DNA of 64,000 nt. Source: Odiellus spinosus (Eukaryota; Arthropoda; Arachnida; Opiliones; Phalangiidae). Within the stretch, counting starts at the first letter, position 1; each line of letters begins with the position of its first letter. The position numbers and the translations under genes were made by a program. The stretch spans positions 11,642,190-11,706,189 of the forward strand of contig OY987236.1 in assembly GCA_963920705.1 (NCBI GenBank). The letters are read 5' to 3'. Positions 22,726 through 34,117 of the stretch are shown here, in pieces. The notes beneath the pieces are model-generated. The model ran no database searches. It was not told the origin of the DNA and was given only the letters and a program-made list of their open reading frames with translations.

Positions 22726-24729
22726 TTTAACCTGATCAGCTAATACAGTAATACGCGCAACATGTTTTCTGAAGTTAATTATTTAACAATAATTAGTTAA
22801 ACTCATTAAAAATGTAATATGAATGTTGTATTAATCTTATTGACTAGTTTTTACGGAAACAAATAATAAGCTAAAAGTTTTAAAATGTTTGACGATACCA
22901 AGAATTCAAATTCCTGCCGATGGTGAAAACAAAACTAGAATATTTGGCTCATACCGATTTACTTCAACCAACTAGTGACCTTAAAATAATTGTTTGGTAG
23001 AATTAATAACTACAGAAAAATTACTGTTATTTTAAAATAAGGCTTGGAATTGTACGAGATATTTGTTGACAATTATAAGACCAACTGTTCGATGCACTTG
23101 ATTTTGATTAATCATAACATGAATCTCTGCCAAAATATTTCCTCGCAAACATGCAGTTATTTATATCAGTTTCCCCAAGATATCTTTTGAAAAATTTTGG
23201 CATGTATCACAAAAAAAAATTAAAACTAAAGAACAGCGGAAAACTATTTAAATTTAGAATGTTTACCTTCCTATTTAAAAATATCCTTTTTTTTATCCCA
23301 TGGAAGCCAATATTTTGGCTACAAATGTGCGAGGATGGTACCAGAGGCTTAAGCTATATCCCAATATTCATAAGTCAATAAATATGTTCGTGGTACCACT
23401 TCGCAAAAGTTGACTTCCGAATCATTAGCAATAGTTCGACATTAAATGTCTCCCTGGAGATATGAAGTCGTTACAAAAGAAACTTACCATTAGTCGCTTG
23501 AAGAAAAATAAAGTACAATCATCCTTCGGAAATATAAGATGAGTTTCTCGAGTATCTCGATGGTCGTTGTTAACAGTTAATGATAAATTGGCGTGAGGGC
23601 TTCGAGTTTCAATTTGATGGAATAGTCAAGCTCCAGTTTCCAGTTCATTAATTCTATCGCGGAGAGTTAGTCATAAGTGAAAGTTTTTGGATATCTTTCT
23701 TCATAAGTTTCCAACTTAAATGATTTCTCTCGGTTCACTCGCGGCACGATAAAGGTTTGATTACTTTAGGCCTGGAAGAACTACTCGTTTAGAACCCAAT
23801 ATACCAAGGCCTAAGATGGCTGAAAAACGCGTGGCTTCATTTGCGGAAGATGCCATGTTTGATTTAGGGTCCAAGGCTTAGCTACTAACTCGATACTTAA
23901 TTTACTTTTCGATATATTTATCTCAAGATCCTTTAACCGCACTTGTATTTTATAAAATGGGTTTCAAATCCCTTTTTAGAAAGATATTAAAAACCTAAAA
24001 CTTACGGTTTACCTTTGTAACATACCATTTTTGATAAAAGAAAAATTGACACATCCGACCATTACCAGAAATTTTGCCAAGAATGGGCTGGCTGAAATTC
24101 TGGATTCCCGATTTCCGGGTAAAGTCTGGGTTGCCAGACACGAATTTTATACTTTTTTATAAATTTATTACGAATATCGCCCAAATTTGGCTAACATTTT
24201 TAGTGTTTTTTGCTGCTGTTTTCCATGTCTCAAATATTTTTGCAGCTACGTAGCAATAATAAGGAGTCATAGATTTTTTAGAATAATATATAAAATAGTA
24301 TGGTAAACTAGTAACATTAGTTTCCAGTTTTAATCGCTGCAAGTTTCAATAAAAATTCTGGGGAATTCGCCAAAATTGGGGACTGGTCCAAATAGGGAAC
24401 CTTGGAAACACCCCCTACAATTAATATTAGAGTAACGATCCCGCCTAAAAGGGGGAAAAAACCGCCAATGACCTTGACATATTGAGACGTTTTTAGAAAT
24501 ATTACACAAAATTGCGAAATTTGATCTACTTAAATACATAAAATTACATTGAATTTGAAAAGAATTTCAAAATTAAAACACACAAATTTAATAAATCTAT
24601 TTCAGAAACTTTGGTTTTTAATTTATTCTTCTAAAGCAGCAATAAATTAATGCAAACAATCCATCAATAAATTTCAAAAAATTAAAAATCACATTGCGGA
24701 CAAAGCTTTTTTTTTTTTACAGAAGAGTT
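22726..24729. other. Intergenic stretch 3' of the TrpRS gene
   Basis: AT-rich. Around 23330-23375 (GAGGATGGTACCAGAGGCTTA then CCCAATATTCAT) is a decayed piece of the right end of family H. On the minus strand the TrpRS 3' UTR runs into this stretch; an AATAAA (minus) lies near 24622-24627. Confidence 0.4.
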
Positions 24730-26421
24730 TTATTCTTTATTTCCACCATATTTTAGAGGTCGAGGTGTCATAAATAGCTTTGCAATTTCGTCCGTAACTG
24801 TTTTTCTTCTTTCTTGATGATCTAAAACGATCTTTTGAAGAATGGATATTAATTCTTTCTTTAAATATCCCGTCAGTAATTCACCGCTGGTGTAATCCTT
24901 AAAAATAAAAAATAAAAACCACCCAAGTTGTTAGGTTAACATAAAATTAGGCCCAATTGTATTCTTACCTTTCTTATTTCTTCCAATCGTTGGTCATCTT
25001 CGAGGAAAAACTTCAGATATTGATATGAAATATCAACATCACAGTTTCCCCCTTTTTCACGATGTTCTTCAACGGTAGCTCCGCCTCCCGAGAAAGCGTA
25101 CTTATTAATCTTGAATAAACAAAATAAAATTAATCTTATCGTAAACTAAAAACAAACAGAAATTTGAATTACTTTATTTTTAATTTGATTTGGTGTATCA
25201 GTTAGAAAAACGGAGCTATTAGGGTCACTAGCGCTCATTTTGGTTTGAGCACCTTGCAGAGCCGGAAAAAAGACCGAATGAATTAAGGCTGGTTTCTTGT
25301 AGCCTAATCTAGGTGCAACATCTCTCGTCATGCGGAAATAAGGATCTTGGTCGATAGCGCATGGAATAAGGCATGGAATGTCTTTTTTCCCGTTAAAAAT
25401 GAATGGGAAAGATGAACTGAAAGAAGGTGCTGCTTGAATTGCGGGAAAACTAATTTTTCCAATGCAATCGCTGTCTCCAAAACCAAAAATCCCTTTAACT
25501 TGATTGAAAGTTACACTACGTTGGACTCGTACCATATTTCGATAGAAATCAGGACACTGACTGATAAAAATACGTAAACTATTATTAAAAAACACTTTTA
25601 TGCGACTAAACACCAAACTTACCCAATAAAGTCAAAATCACAGAAAATAAAAGTCTTTTCTATGTCGAACCCGAGAGCGATAATGTCTTTAACATTTTCA
25701 AACGCCATTTTTCTAGCTTGTTCGATTGTCAGATCCTTCCATAAAAATTTTTCATCGTCTGTCAGTTGAATAACTAATGGAACGTCAAATATTTCTTGTA
25801 AAGCTCTGTAATATGACAAAATCTTTAATAAAGAAGTAATTACTAATTAAATTTGAATTTATTACTTGGTAAATATGAAGGGTATTAAATGACCCATATG
25901 TAATGCTTGAGAAGATGGTCCTCGACCCGTATATAAGTAAAATGGTTTCTTTTCTTCATGACGTTTTAAAATTTCAAACATATCCCTATAGATTGTTTTA
26001 TCAAGAGATAATTCAAGGATTTGTTTTATCTTTTTTGTAATAAATTTGTGGATTATAAAATTAATTTACCTATGAGAAAAGAATATGCCTCGTCTTAAGA
26101 AATGGTGGGCTGGTTTACCAGTGACAGCTTCGAACCTCTTAATCAAAATATCATCAATTTTGTAGCAACCAAATCTGACTAAAACCATTTTTGGATTAAT
26201 TACGATTATTGAAAGCAAATATCTCAAAAACCTTTACGATTATCTAAAAATAGTTTTACTCACTACTTACCAATTAATTTATCATAATCAATTCCAGTTG
26301 ATGAAGTACTAACAACATTCCACGGATCTACCGTATCTTCTAAATTCTCCTTATTTTCATCTTTATTCTCCTTATTTTCTTCCTTAACAGTGACTTCACT
26401 TAGAACTTCTCCATTTTCCAT
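24730..26421 (-). CDS. WARS1: Cytosolic tryptophanyl-tRNA synthetase, complete, seven exons
   Basis: Class I aminoacyl-tRNA synthetase that charges tRNA-Trp with tryptophan using ATP in the cytosol. Exons on the minus strand: 26421-26271, 26178-26070, 25985-25866, 25805-25623, 25560-25173, 25109-24969, 24897-24730; all introns are GT-AG and the frame closes to 419 codons plus stop. Residues 51-87 match RFG..KID and [13 protein letters not shown]; the HIGH-like motif is H116-M-G-H in [15 protein letters not shown]; the KMSKS motif is KMSAS at about 295-299 within [14 protein letters not shown]; the end is EFMTPR-like ([10 protein letters not shown]). The first 50 residues are acidic and Lys/Glu/Asn-rich ([14 protein letters not shown]) and there is no WHEP domain, unlike human WARS1. 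The ATG at 26421 is the only start that precedes the conserved [12 protein letters not shown]. It lies head to head with the RASSF8 gene. Confidence 0.95.
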
Positions 26422-27901
26422 TTTTAACTAAGAAATTAAAAGCACCCGCTTCTGTAAGAAAAGCATTAATAATTATTTAATGAACTCCAATTGCAAATAT
26501 GCAATAAATCTTAGATAAGATACATAATTTTTTAAACCATGCACAAATCCAAATGACGAAATCTCAAACCATGAAGCTAGTGCCAAGGCAATTTGCCAAG
26601 CTTTCAAAAAAAAACCCCACCAAGGCCTAAATTAAAAGTACACTGTATTGAATATTACCTTAATTTTGTGATTTTCCTTGAGAAAAATACGTCTTGAATG
26701 TAGTAATTTACTCAATAAATTAATAAATAATTATTTTACGTTAATAATTTAAGTTTGCGCCAAAAATTCTTACAAAGGCAAATCCGGTTACTGTCTGACT
26801 GCAGACGATTTCATCAGTTTTGTGATGACGTAGCCACGTGGATTTTTTTTTTTTTTTTAAAGGGACACAGTCAGAAAAAACATTTTTAGTGGTATTCTAA
26901 GAAAAGTATACAAAATTTGACGAAAACAGCTTCACTGCTTTCTCGCCATCGACGATTTTACATTTATTTATTTATTGGGAAAACCTGCGTTGGCTTTAAG
27001 TGATCGGGTAGTAAAAAAAAACAAAACCGTTGAATGAAGTTGTTCCTAAAAATAGAAAAAGCAAAACAAATTGTTTATTGTTATCGTGCTAAATAACGAA
27101 TTTTAAAAGTAATTATTAGGCATTTTAGTATATTTTCCAGGATAGTTTTCAGCCGCTGCCTTTTAAGCTCGAAACCTCCAATTTTTCCTTAATTTGTTGT
27201 CTGTCTTCCTTTAAAAAATATAATTACGCCTGACGTGAACACTTTCGCCATCTAGGATTGGCCACGAGTTATTAGTGTTCATCTCATTTGGAAGATACTA
27301 TTCATCCAATCAAATTTTCCGATTACAAGGCTATGTTTTGATCTTTTGATCAAGGATATGTTTTGAAACCAAGATGAAGCGTAACGAACTTAACAGGTGA
27401 GATACAACGTCGTAGTTTTGATTGCGTAACAACTCCTGAATTGACAATTATAGGAGTCCCCTTGTTATTTTTCCCCCTCTTCGCGTACGGGTACATCCCC
27501 GTAAATCCAGTTATCCATTTCGAAGAGCGTAATTTACCCGCCCGCCGGGTGCGCCAATGCTTTTTCCTTCAGGCTGAAAAGCTTGGTAAGACAGCGGTGA
27601 GGAGTCTGAGGACCATATTAATTTACGGCAAACCGGACATACGGATTCAAGTTCCGAATTTTTTCAAGGCCTGCAATTAATTCTCATTCCCACGAGTTAA
27701 ATTACGCTTACGTTTAAGCGCTGAAGGCTATGGCTAAACTGTGACGAAAACGCTGTCGTGTTTGTGACGATTCTCGGAGGAAAAAAGTTGAATAATGAGG
27801 ATCTATGAAGGTTGATATGAAAAAAATACGAGAAGGGATTCAAGGGACCGTTACGCCTAAGCCTTTTCCATCGAACGTGTAAGTTTTGGAAACATAATAA
27901 T
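26422..27901. promoter_or_regulatory. Shared 5' region of the TrpRS and RASSF8-like genes
   Basis: About 1.48 kb between divergent start codons, so both promoters and 5' UTRs must lie here or be spliced into it. At 26822-26841 is TGATGACGTAGCCACGTGG, with a CRE-like half and an E-box CACGTG; the same TGATGACGTAG occurs in family D and in the 42.3-kb element, so it may be repeat-derived. 27450-27660 is GC-richer. No TATA box at a clear position. Confidence 0.5.
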
Positions 27902-29976
27902 ATGGAACTCAAAGTTTGGGTTGAAGGCATACAAAGGGTAGTTTGCGGAGTTAGCGAAAGTACTACGTGCCAAGATGTAGTTTATGCTCTGGCCCACGCA
28001 ACTGGTCAAACCGGGAGATTTACATTGGTGGAAAGATGGAGGCACAACGAGCGCTTACTACCTCCGCAAGAATATCCCCTGAAAGTTCTTAACAAATGGG
28101 GCGAATACGCTAACGACGTCCAGTTCATACTACGACGGTCGCACAGTGATAAGAAGAAATCTTCGCAAGGAGGGAATAACGCCGTTACAAATGCGATACC
28201 CCCTGTTAATCCCAATATATCAAATAACAAAAGACACCACGAACTAAGATCATTTTCACCCACGTCTCCTACAAATACCCCTTCAGCTAGTAGTCATCAT
28301 AACAAGTTGGAAATAAAGAAGTCTCTTACGTTCAGTGGCAGTCATGGGGGTGGAAGTAGCGGAGAAAGCGGTCACTCTACTCCGAGTAACCTTCCTCCAA
28401 CGCTCTCGTCACCCAAATCAGAACCACTTCCACCAGGAAGCCACAAAAGCCGGTCTGATGTTCCAAAGGGAGTTGTAAAAGGCGTACAACAACAAAAATC
28501 TACTTCGGACCATCATCAACTTAGTCACGATTCGCCTACAAAATCAAAGAGTGAAAGACCAAAACAACCTCCATCTTACGACGAAGCAGTCTCCCGTTCA
28601 TCTCGTCAAGCGCAATCTAGTCAAATGCATCCTTCACCTCCCATTGTATCATCCCCCATCCCTCCTGTAACGAGCGTGGGTAGCGAAAAAGATTCCCCTA
28701 CTAGTAAACGTCGACACGTAGCTCAATCGAATCATCCCTCGCAATCCCCCAGTCGAAATCAACAAAATCGTACTGGAATGGGTGAAAGAGTTTCTCGAGA
28801 GCAAATAGGCAAACGAGAGAGTCCTGTGGCATCATTATCACCCGTTCGAACGCACGACCAACATAAACAGTGGAGTAATGTTTCCACTGAACCAGCTAAT
28901 AATTCGAGTAAAAACTCTAAATCGAGGAAAAATTTGGACGCTGCGTTTGATCAGGAAGATAATAAACAAGATCAAAAAGAAAATCAAAACATCGAAGAAA
29001 TTGGTCCGCAAGATCCCCAGTTTAGAGATTTAATTCGATTGGTTAACTTACAAAGAGAGAAACTAAATAGTCAGCATGCGGAATTGTCTCAATATGATTC
29101 GGGTTAGTTTTACAAATAATAAATTATTTGTTTATAATTTCAATGATAATTGATTTTCTTAAATCATCAGAAATTGTTTACTGGGAAAGTAAACTACAAG
29201 AACAAGAGGATCGTTTGGCCAGTGTTGAAGAAGAACTACATTTATTAGAAAAGAAGAATGCAGAATTAGAGGATGAATTACGACAATTGGAAGACCACCA
29301 ACCTCTATTCCTCGAAGCCATCGAAAGAGGAAGACAAGTATGAATCCTTATTTTCTAATCTTAAAACTATTTCTTAAACTAATTTTCTTTTTTAAATTTT
29401 TGTCTCAGGACGATAGATCATTACGATCAAAATTATCAGTCATCCGAGCCCAATTAGCGAATTGTGAAACCGAAGCTTTACAATGTCGTCAAAAAATGAG
29501 ACAGTTATTGGAAGAGTTAGCCGAAGAGCGTAGAAGAGGGGTAGCGGAAAGAGAAGAGCAAGAACAAGAAGCTAAAAGACAGTTACAAGACTTAAATGAA
29601 GAGTTAGTCAAACATACCGATGAGAGTGAAAAACAGGTTAGGCTTAAGATTCATTCGATTGTTTTATTTAGAAAGAAGATTTACGAGAAATTTTTAAAAT
29701 ATTTTCTAGAAAACTACTCTTGACAAACTGGAAGAAGAGTTAAAACAATTAGAGAATCAAATGAATGAGAAGAAAATGGACGTTGATAAAGTGACGGAAG
29801 AAATGCGAGAAGCCAACTTACAATCGCTCTCCATGACAATTTCCGAAGACATTAAATTAGTCGCCGAAGGAAACTTTGGCAATCGTTCAGGAAGTATGCG
29901 TAGAATTATGGGATCACCCCGACAACTTGAAAATGCCGTACCGACTAGTAAAAATCCTCACGGAGTTTGGGTTTAG
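27902..29976 (+). CDS. Rassf8: RASSF8-like N-terminal Ras-association protein, complete, four coding exons
   Basis: Member of the N-terminal RASSF group (RASSF7/8), scaffold proteins that in flies and mammals act at adherens junctions and bind ASPP. Exons 27902-29102, 29171-29337, 29409-29636 and 29710-29976 join in frame to 620 codons plus stop, all introns GT-AG. Residues 1-80 are the RA domain, nearly collinear with vertebrate RASSF8 ([20 protein letters not shown], then [19 protein letters not shown] and [17 protein letters not shown]). Residues 85-350 are low-complexity Ser/Pro/Lys/Gln-rich, with a PPxY motif (PPSYDEAV, about 223-230) that could bind WW domains, and many SP sites. From about 370 to 575 it is heptad-rich coiled coil ([18 protein letters not shown] onward, [20 protein letters not shown]). 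Residues 80-370 are longer than in vertebrates, similar to the roughly 600-residue fly protein. The gene is short-introned and compact apart from its 5' region. Confidence 0.93.
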
Positions 29977-30296
29977 TTGGAACAGATTTTAATTAGAGCG
30001 TAATTATAGGAACAGTTTCAAACTATGCCATAAAAATGATTAAGCATTATTATTTCTTTCGATGTTATATTACGCAAGTTGATATATAGAGTTTATGTGC
30101 CAGAATTATATCATGTTTAAAAAATAATGAAAAGAGAGCCATAAATATTGAGATGGTTCTGATTTGTATACATTAAATTAGTATTACTTATATTCAAAGT
30201 CAACAGTATTGTTATATTTACCTAGTACAATTACTTGGCTCATTTTTTTTTTTTTTTTGCGTTTTTACCTCAGTGTTGTAGAATATAGTTGCTTCA

Positions 30297-30302
30297 AATA
30301 AA
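30297..30302 (+). terminator. Polyadenylation signal of the RASSF8-like gene
   Basis: AATAAA about 320 bp after the stop codon, first canonical hexamer followed by a GT/T-rich stretch (TTTTGCG...TTGTC). Marks a likely mRNA 3' end. Confidence 0.5.
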
Positions 30303-30827
30303 ACATTTTGCGAAATTATTGTCTTATTTTTAAATAATTATTTCATCCCTCAATTTCATTAGGCTAGGGCCGCTACGACTAAATCACTCAAAAATTCAAT
30401 ATTTTCTCGATGTTTCCAGGTCAGCATATAGATGGCGATACTGCACACCCAACTAGAAAATTGCGGGCTTTTTAAACTTTTCAACTAAGGCTTATACGTA
30501 CTACATAATTCTAAAAAGGTTAAAATTAAACGCAATTTAGACACCGCAAGGTTTTAAAAATCCTGACATTACCATAAGTATAATAATTATTAAATAATAT
30601 TTAATTATAGTACTTTAATTGAAAATGTGCATAAAATATTGAAAATTCTTACTTCTTAGAATTGAATTCTTTTACTTTTATTTGAAAAATCATGTATTTT
30701 GAACAATAAAAATACGTTGACCGGAAAAAAGTTCCCGGTATGAGTCGTTGAACGCGGCCCAAGGTGCTTTCCTTAAGTATTTTTCTCTTAGGGATAACAC
30801 CTTAACAGACAACGATTTGGTCACCAC

Positions 30828-31128
30828 TTAAAGGGAGAATGCAACCTAACAAATTCTTTACTGATTCCTTATCGTTTAAATAGGCCTAATCAAACAGTAA
30901 AAAATTTATCAACTAATACTAAGAAAGAAATTTAAAACTTCGCATTCATTGATGGGTCAGCGACCAATGAGCAAAGCCGTGTCGTAAAGAGATCTACATG
31001 AGACTTCTAACAACATTCAATTGATTTTGTTTAATATTTCTTTGAATTTTTACTGTTGGATTAAGCCTATTTAAACGATAAGGAATCGATAAAAAAAAAT
31101 CACTTGTTAGGTTGCATTCTCCCTTTAG
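30828..31128. mobile_element. Family A foldback MITE, copy 5, shortened
   Basis: TTAA-AGGGAGAATGCAACC at the left and GGTTGCATTCTCCCT-TTAG at the right. About 300 bp because most of the inner arms are missing. Confidence 0.8.
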
Positions 31129-31966
31129 TTAATTTTGTATGGAGGTGGTATATTAGTTCAACATTAAAAAAACATTACCCTTAACTTCCGGTGATTGAGA
31201 ATAAAGTGGATTAGGCCTAAAATAAAAATGATATATTTAAAATATACAATACGCAGTTCCAATTTCTTAACCAAACCATACTTGAATCTGGTTGTAATTT
31301 AACGTAAAACAATAGCCGCTGTCACACGCACAAGAATTTGTTATCTACCTTGTGGCATGTGCAGCAACTGTTAGTTACGCCTGATATTTTTGGGATTTAA
31401 AATCAAAACCTACCCAACACGACTTTAAAACTTTTCTTTTTTTTTTTTTTTTTTTTTTTTTGAGAAGTGTAACAAGAAGCGAAAACATTTTCGCGATGAA
31501 ACGATACGCGACTCCCGACAGAGAATGCCGGGGAATTTTAATAAAGATGCAAACGAAGAGAGGCTGAAGAGAAGAAAGAAGAGAAGAGAAAAAAGAAACT
31601 CCGAGACCCACGTCATTCCCTCATGACTTCCGGGTTATTTTTATTCTTTATATGACGTGATGCTGCAACTTTGTTTTTTAAAATCAGATCCATTCAATGC
31701 GTACGAACGTCCTTAGAACGTCGGTAAAAGCAACTTAAGCGAAAAATAAGTTAAAACACGTTGTAAGGTAATAAATTAGGCGGACAGAAATGGCGTTAAA
31801 TGTTAAGCCTATAACGGGAGTTAATTTATTATTAAAGCAAGAGGGAAACTAACGGAAAATTTTGAACTTTATTTTCTATAGTCTATGGTTTATTTAAGCA
31901 GGGAAAATGTTATTCGTCAAATGTTTGTGTTTCCCGCGGAAATTGTTTTTGCTTTTTACCGCGAAA
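31129..31966. other. Intergenic stretch with a long poly(T)
   Basis: Poly(T) at 31437-31461 followed by a purine-rich run (GAAGAGAGGCTGAAGAGAAG). No gene recognised. Confidence 0.4.
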
Positions 31967-32021
31967 ACGGCCAACTTATATCACTCCTCCGTCGCAGGAG
32001 CGTGTGATATAAGTTGGCCGT
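31967..32021. repeat. Short hairpin K, copy 2
   Basis: Arms ACGGCCAACTTATATCAC and GTGATATAAGTTGGCCGT pair perfectly over 18 bp; the loop contains TCCT...AGGA around CCGTCGC. Same design as 22668-22725. Confidence 0.65.
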
Positions 32022-32194
32022 TGCAAAATAATAGAAAGTTTATTGATTTGCATTGTTTAAGTGTGAAACTTAGGATAAATTTTGCGTAAAACTGTAACGA
32101 CATGCGAATAGGAATTTTTTTAATTTAAACTCACAAGAACAGGTGAATTGAATTGGAATTACGAAATAGATTGAAAATCTAATCTAATAAATAA

Positions 32195-32345
32195 TACCCT
32201 TTTCAGAGGAGTAAATAGCTGTGGTTTAATCAGATTTAACCGAGGTTTACGTAGCCTTCTCAGTTCAATAACCCTCGGTTAATTGTGATTAAACCACGGT
32301 TAAATCTGATTAAACGGGCTAGTTACCCCTAGTCTAAAAAGGGTA
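32195..32345. mobile_element. Family I MITE, copy 2
   Basis: TACCCTTTTCAGA at the left, TCTAAAAAGGGTA at the right; interior GTGGTTTAATCAGATTTAAC and its inverted partner, so the element is a near palindrome of about 150 bp. Confidence 0.7.
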
Positions 32346-32869
32346 CTGAGTAATTCATTATCCCTTTAAAATCATCAATAGCGGTTTAGACGGATACAGT
32401 TTAGGGAAAAAGTGGAAAAGAAAACCCAAAATGTGGGCCTAAACTCCTAAACAAAATCAGTTCATACGTACATTAGGGTCAACACGATTCAAAACAAAGA
32501 CTGTCTGGCACGTTGTGACGCGTTCGCTCTACAAGAAAATAAGAGCATCTAAATGTGTTTATATTCTTTCTCTTTACTGCGAAAAAAGGCGGCGAGACTT
32601 TTGGCCGCATTTTCTCTTATCTTATAAAGGGGTACTGTAAAGACAGTACAATTTTGTTGTTATGATCAAGGCAGAGATGGATACTTTAAAGGGACTATCT
32701 GCGATTCTTAAAGCCCTTTAAAGTCGATTTCTTTACTCGCTTAGCAGATGACGTATAACAAACTGTACAGTCAAAGCAAAGATGTGTGCACAAAGGAAGA
32801 TGGTTTTAAAGGGACAAAGTTCAGAGCAGATAGGATCTTTAAAGGAGATGTTAATAATGCGTACATTGC

Positions 32870-32951
32870 CGAGGGGTCCGACACTCTTGAATTCGCTGTG
32901 CAAAGAGTTCAAAAATTTTGTACAACTGAGTTCGCGAGTGTCAGCCCCTCG
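32870..32951. mobile_element. Element X, copy 2, 82-bp hAT-like MITE
   Basis: Termini CGAGGGGTCCGACACTC and GAGTGTCAGCCCCTCG, flanked by 8-bp TACATTGC / TATATTCC (6 of 8 identical). The same family is at 57671-57806, where the 8-bp duplication is exact. Confidence 0.65.
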
Positions 32952-33438
32952 TATATTCCCACAAACCAATTTCAATCAAAATAGGTGTGTTATAACTCAC
33001 ACTTCATAGATGGATTGCTCAATTCGTAATTTCCAAAACGGTCCCTCATCGGCCAAAACTTCTTCGAAACTGAGTTAGGCTTAGCAAATTCAGTTCGGAT
33101 CTTTGATTTTTAATTACCGCAAAAACCTTCGGTGAATTTTGACGATGTTTTTACGCGTATTCAAAACAGTCCAAATCTTTTAAAAATAGCGTATTTTTAC
33201 AGTATGGTATCCCTTTCTGTATTTTGTAAGTAGTCAAGTTAACGAAGAAGCTAAGAGGAGTGGGTTTCGTCATTCTATTTCTCTCCATCCTAGCTTTAGC
33301 GACCAAAACAAACGAATTCCATCGCATCAGCTCACGTTTCGTCGTAGACTGTTTTCATCCGAGTGTTTCGTGTCATCATTTCGGGTGTCCGGAGTGTATT
33401 TAGAAAATTGTTTTTCCCTCCTGCTTGTCAAATCATAG

Positions 33439-33615
33439 CTTGGAACCAGGAGCTGGAACGGAATGGTACCATATAAAAATCACACATTTCCCTCTCGAGC
33501 ATAAACCACATATTTCTAAAGAAAAATATATATATGATAAACTTTTTGGAGAATTATGTGGAACGTTAGCTCTCGACCAACTTTCTATAGCTTTTAAATT
33601 TCGAGGAGGATGTTG
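33439..33615 (+). other. Candidate internal coding exon, unidentified
   Basis: Open frame bounded by a pyrimidine-tract acceptor (CCCTCCTGCTTG...CATAG) and a donor TTG|GTAACA. It reads LEPGAGTEWYHIKITHFP and later YDKLFGELCGTLALDQLSIA. I do not recognise the protein and no neighbouring exon was found, so this may be chance. Confidence 0.2.
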
Positions 33616-33663
33616 GTAACACGCTTGTTTTTGCCAAACATTCCATAAAAGGTTATCTACGCT

Positions 33664-34057
33664 TTAAAGGGAGAATTCAACCTAATAACATGTGATTTTT
33701 TTATCGATTCCTTATCGTTTAAATAGGCCTAATCCACCAATAAAAAGTTTACAAACCAAATATTAAACTAGAAATAAATTTAAAGTTACCCGGAAAATAG
33801 GCTTAGCGGGATTCATTTGCCTCCGTGTAAGGTCTAGCGACCAATGGGCAAAAACCCGTCGTTCACGTGAGATCTTCACGAGACTTACAATCGCGTTCGA
33901 TTGGTAGCTAAACCTTATACGCGAGGAAATCAGGATCTCCATGAATCCCGCTAAGCCTATTTTCCCGGTAAGTTTTAAATTTATTTCTAGTTAATAATAA
34001 TAGTTCGTAAATATTTTCACTCGTGGATTAGGCCTATTTAAACCATAAGGAATCGAT

Positions 34058-34088
<31 letters not shown>

Positions 34089-34117
34089 CTCGTTGCTATG
34101 TTGCATTCTCCTTTTAA
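33664..34117. mobile_element. Family A foldback MITE, copy 6
   Basis: TTAA-AGGGAGAATTCAACC at the left; right end TGTTGCATTCTCC with TTAA at 34114-34117. Contains a poly(A) run near 34060-34085. Confidence 0.85.

Noticed and set aside
31375-31616. Lysine-rich, hydrophobic frame on the minus strand
   Set aside because: The lysines come from the poly(T) run at 31437-31461 and the rest from a purine-rich stretch; no homology.
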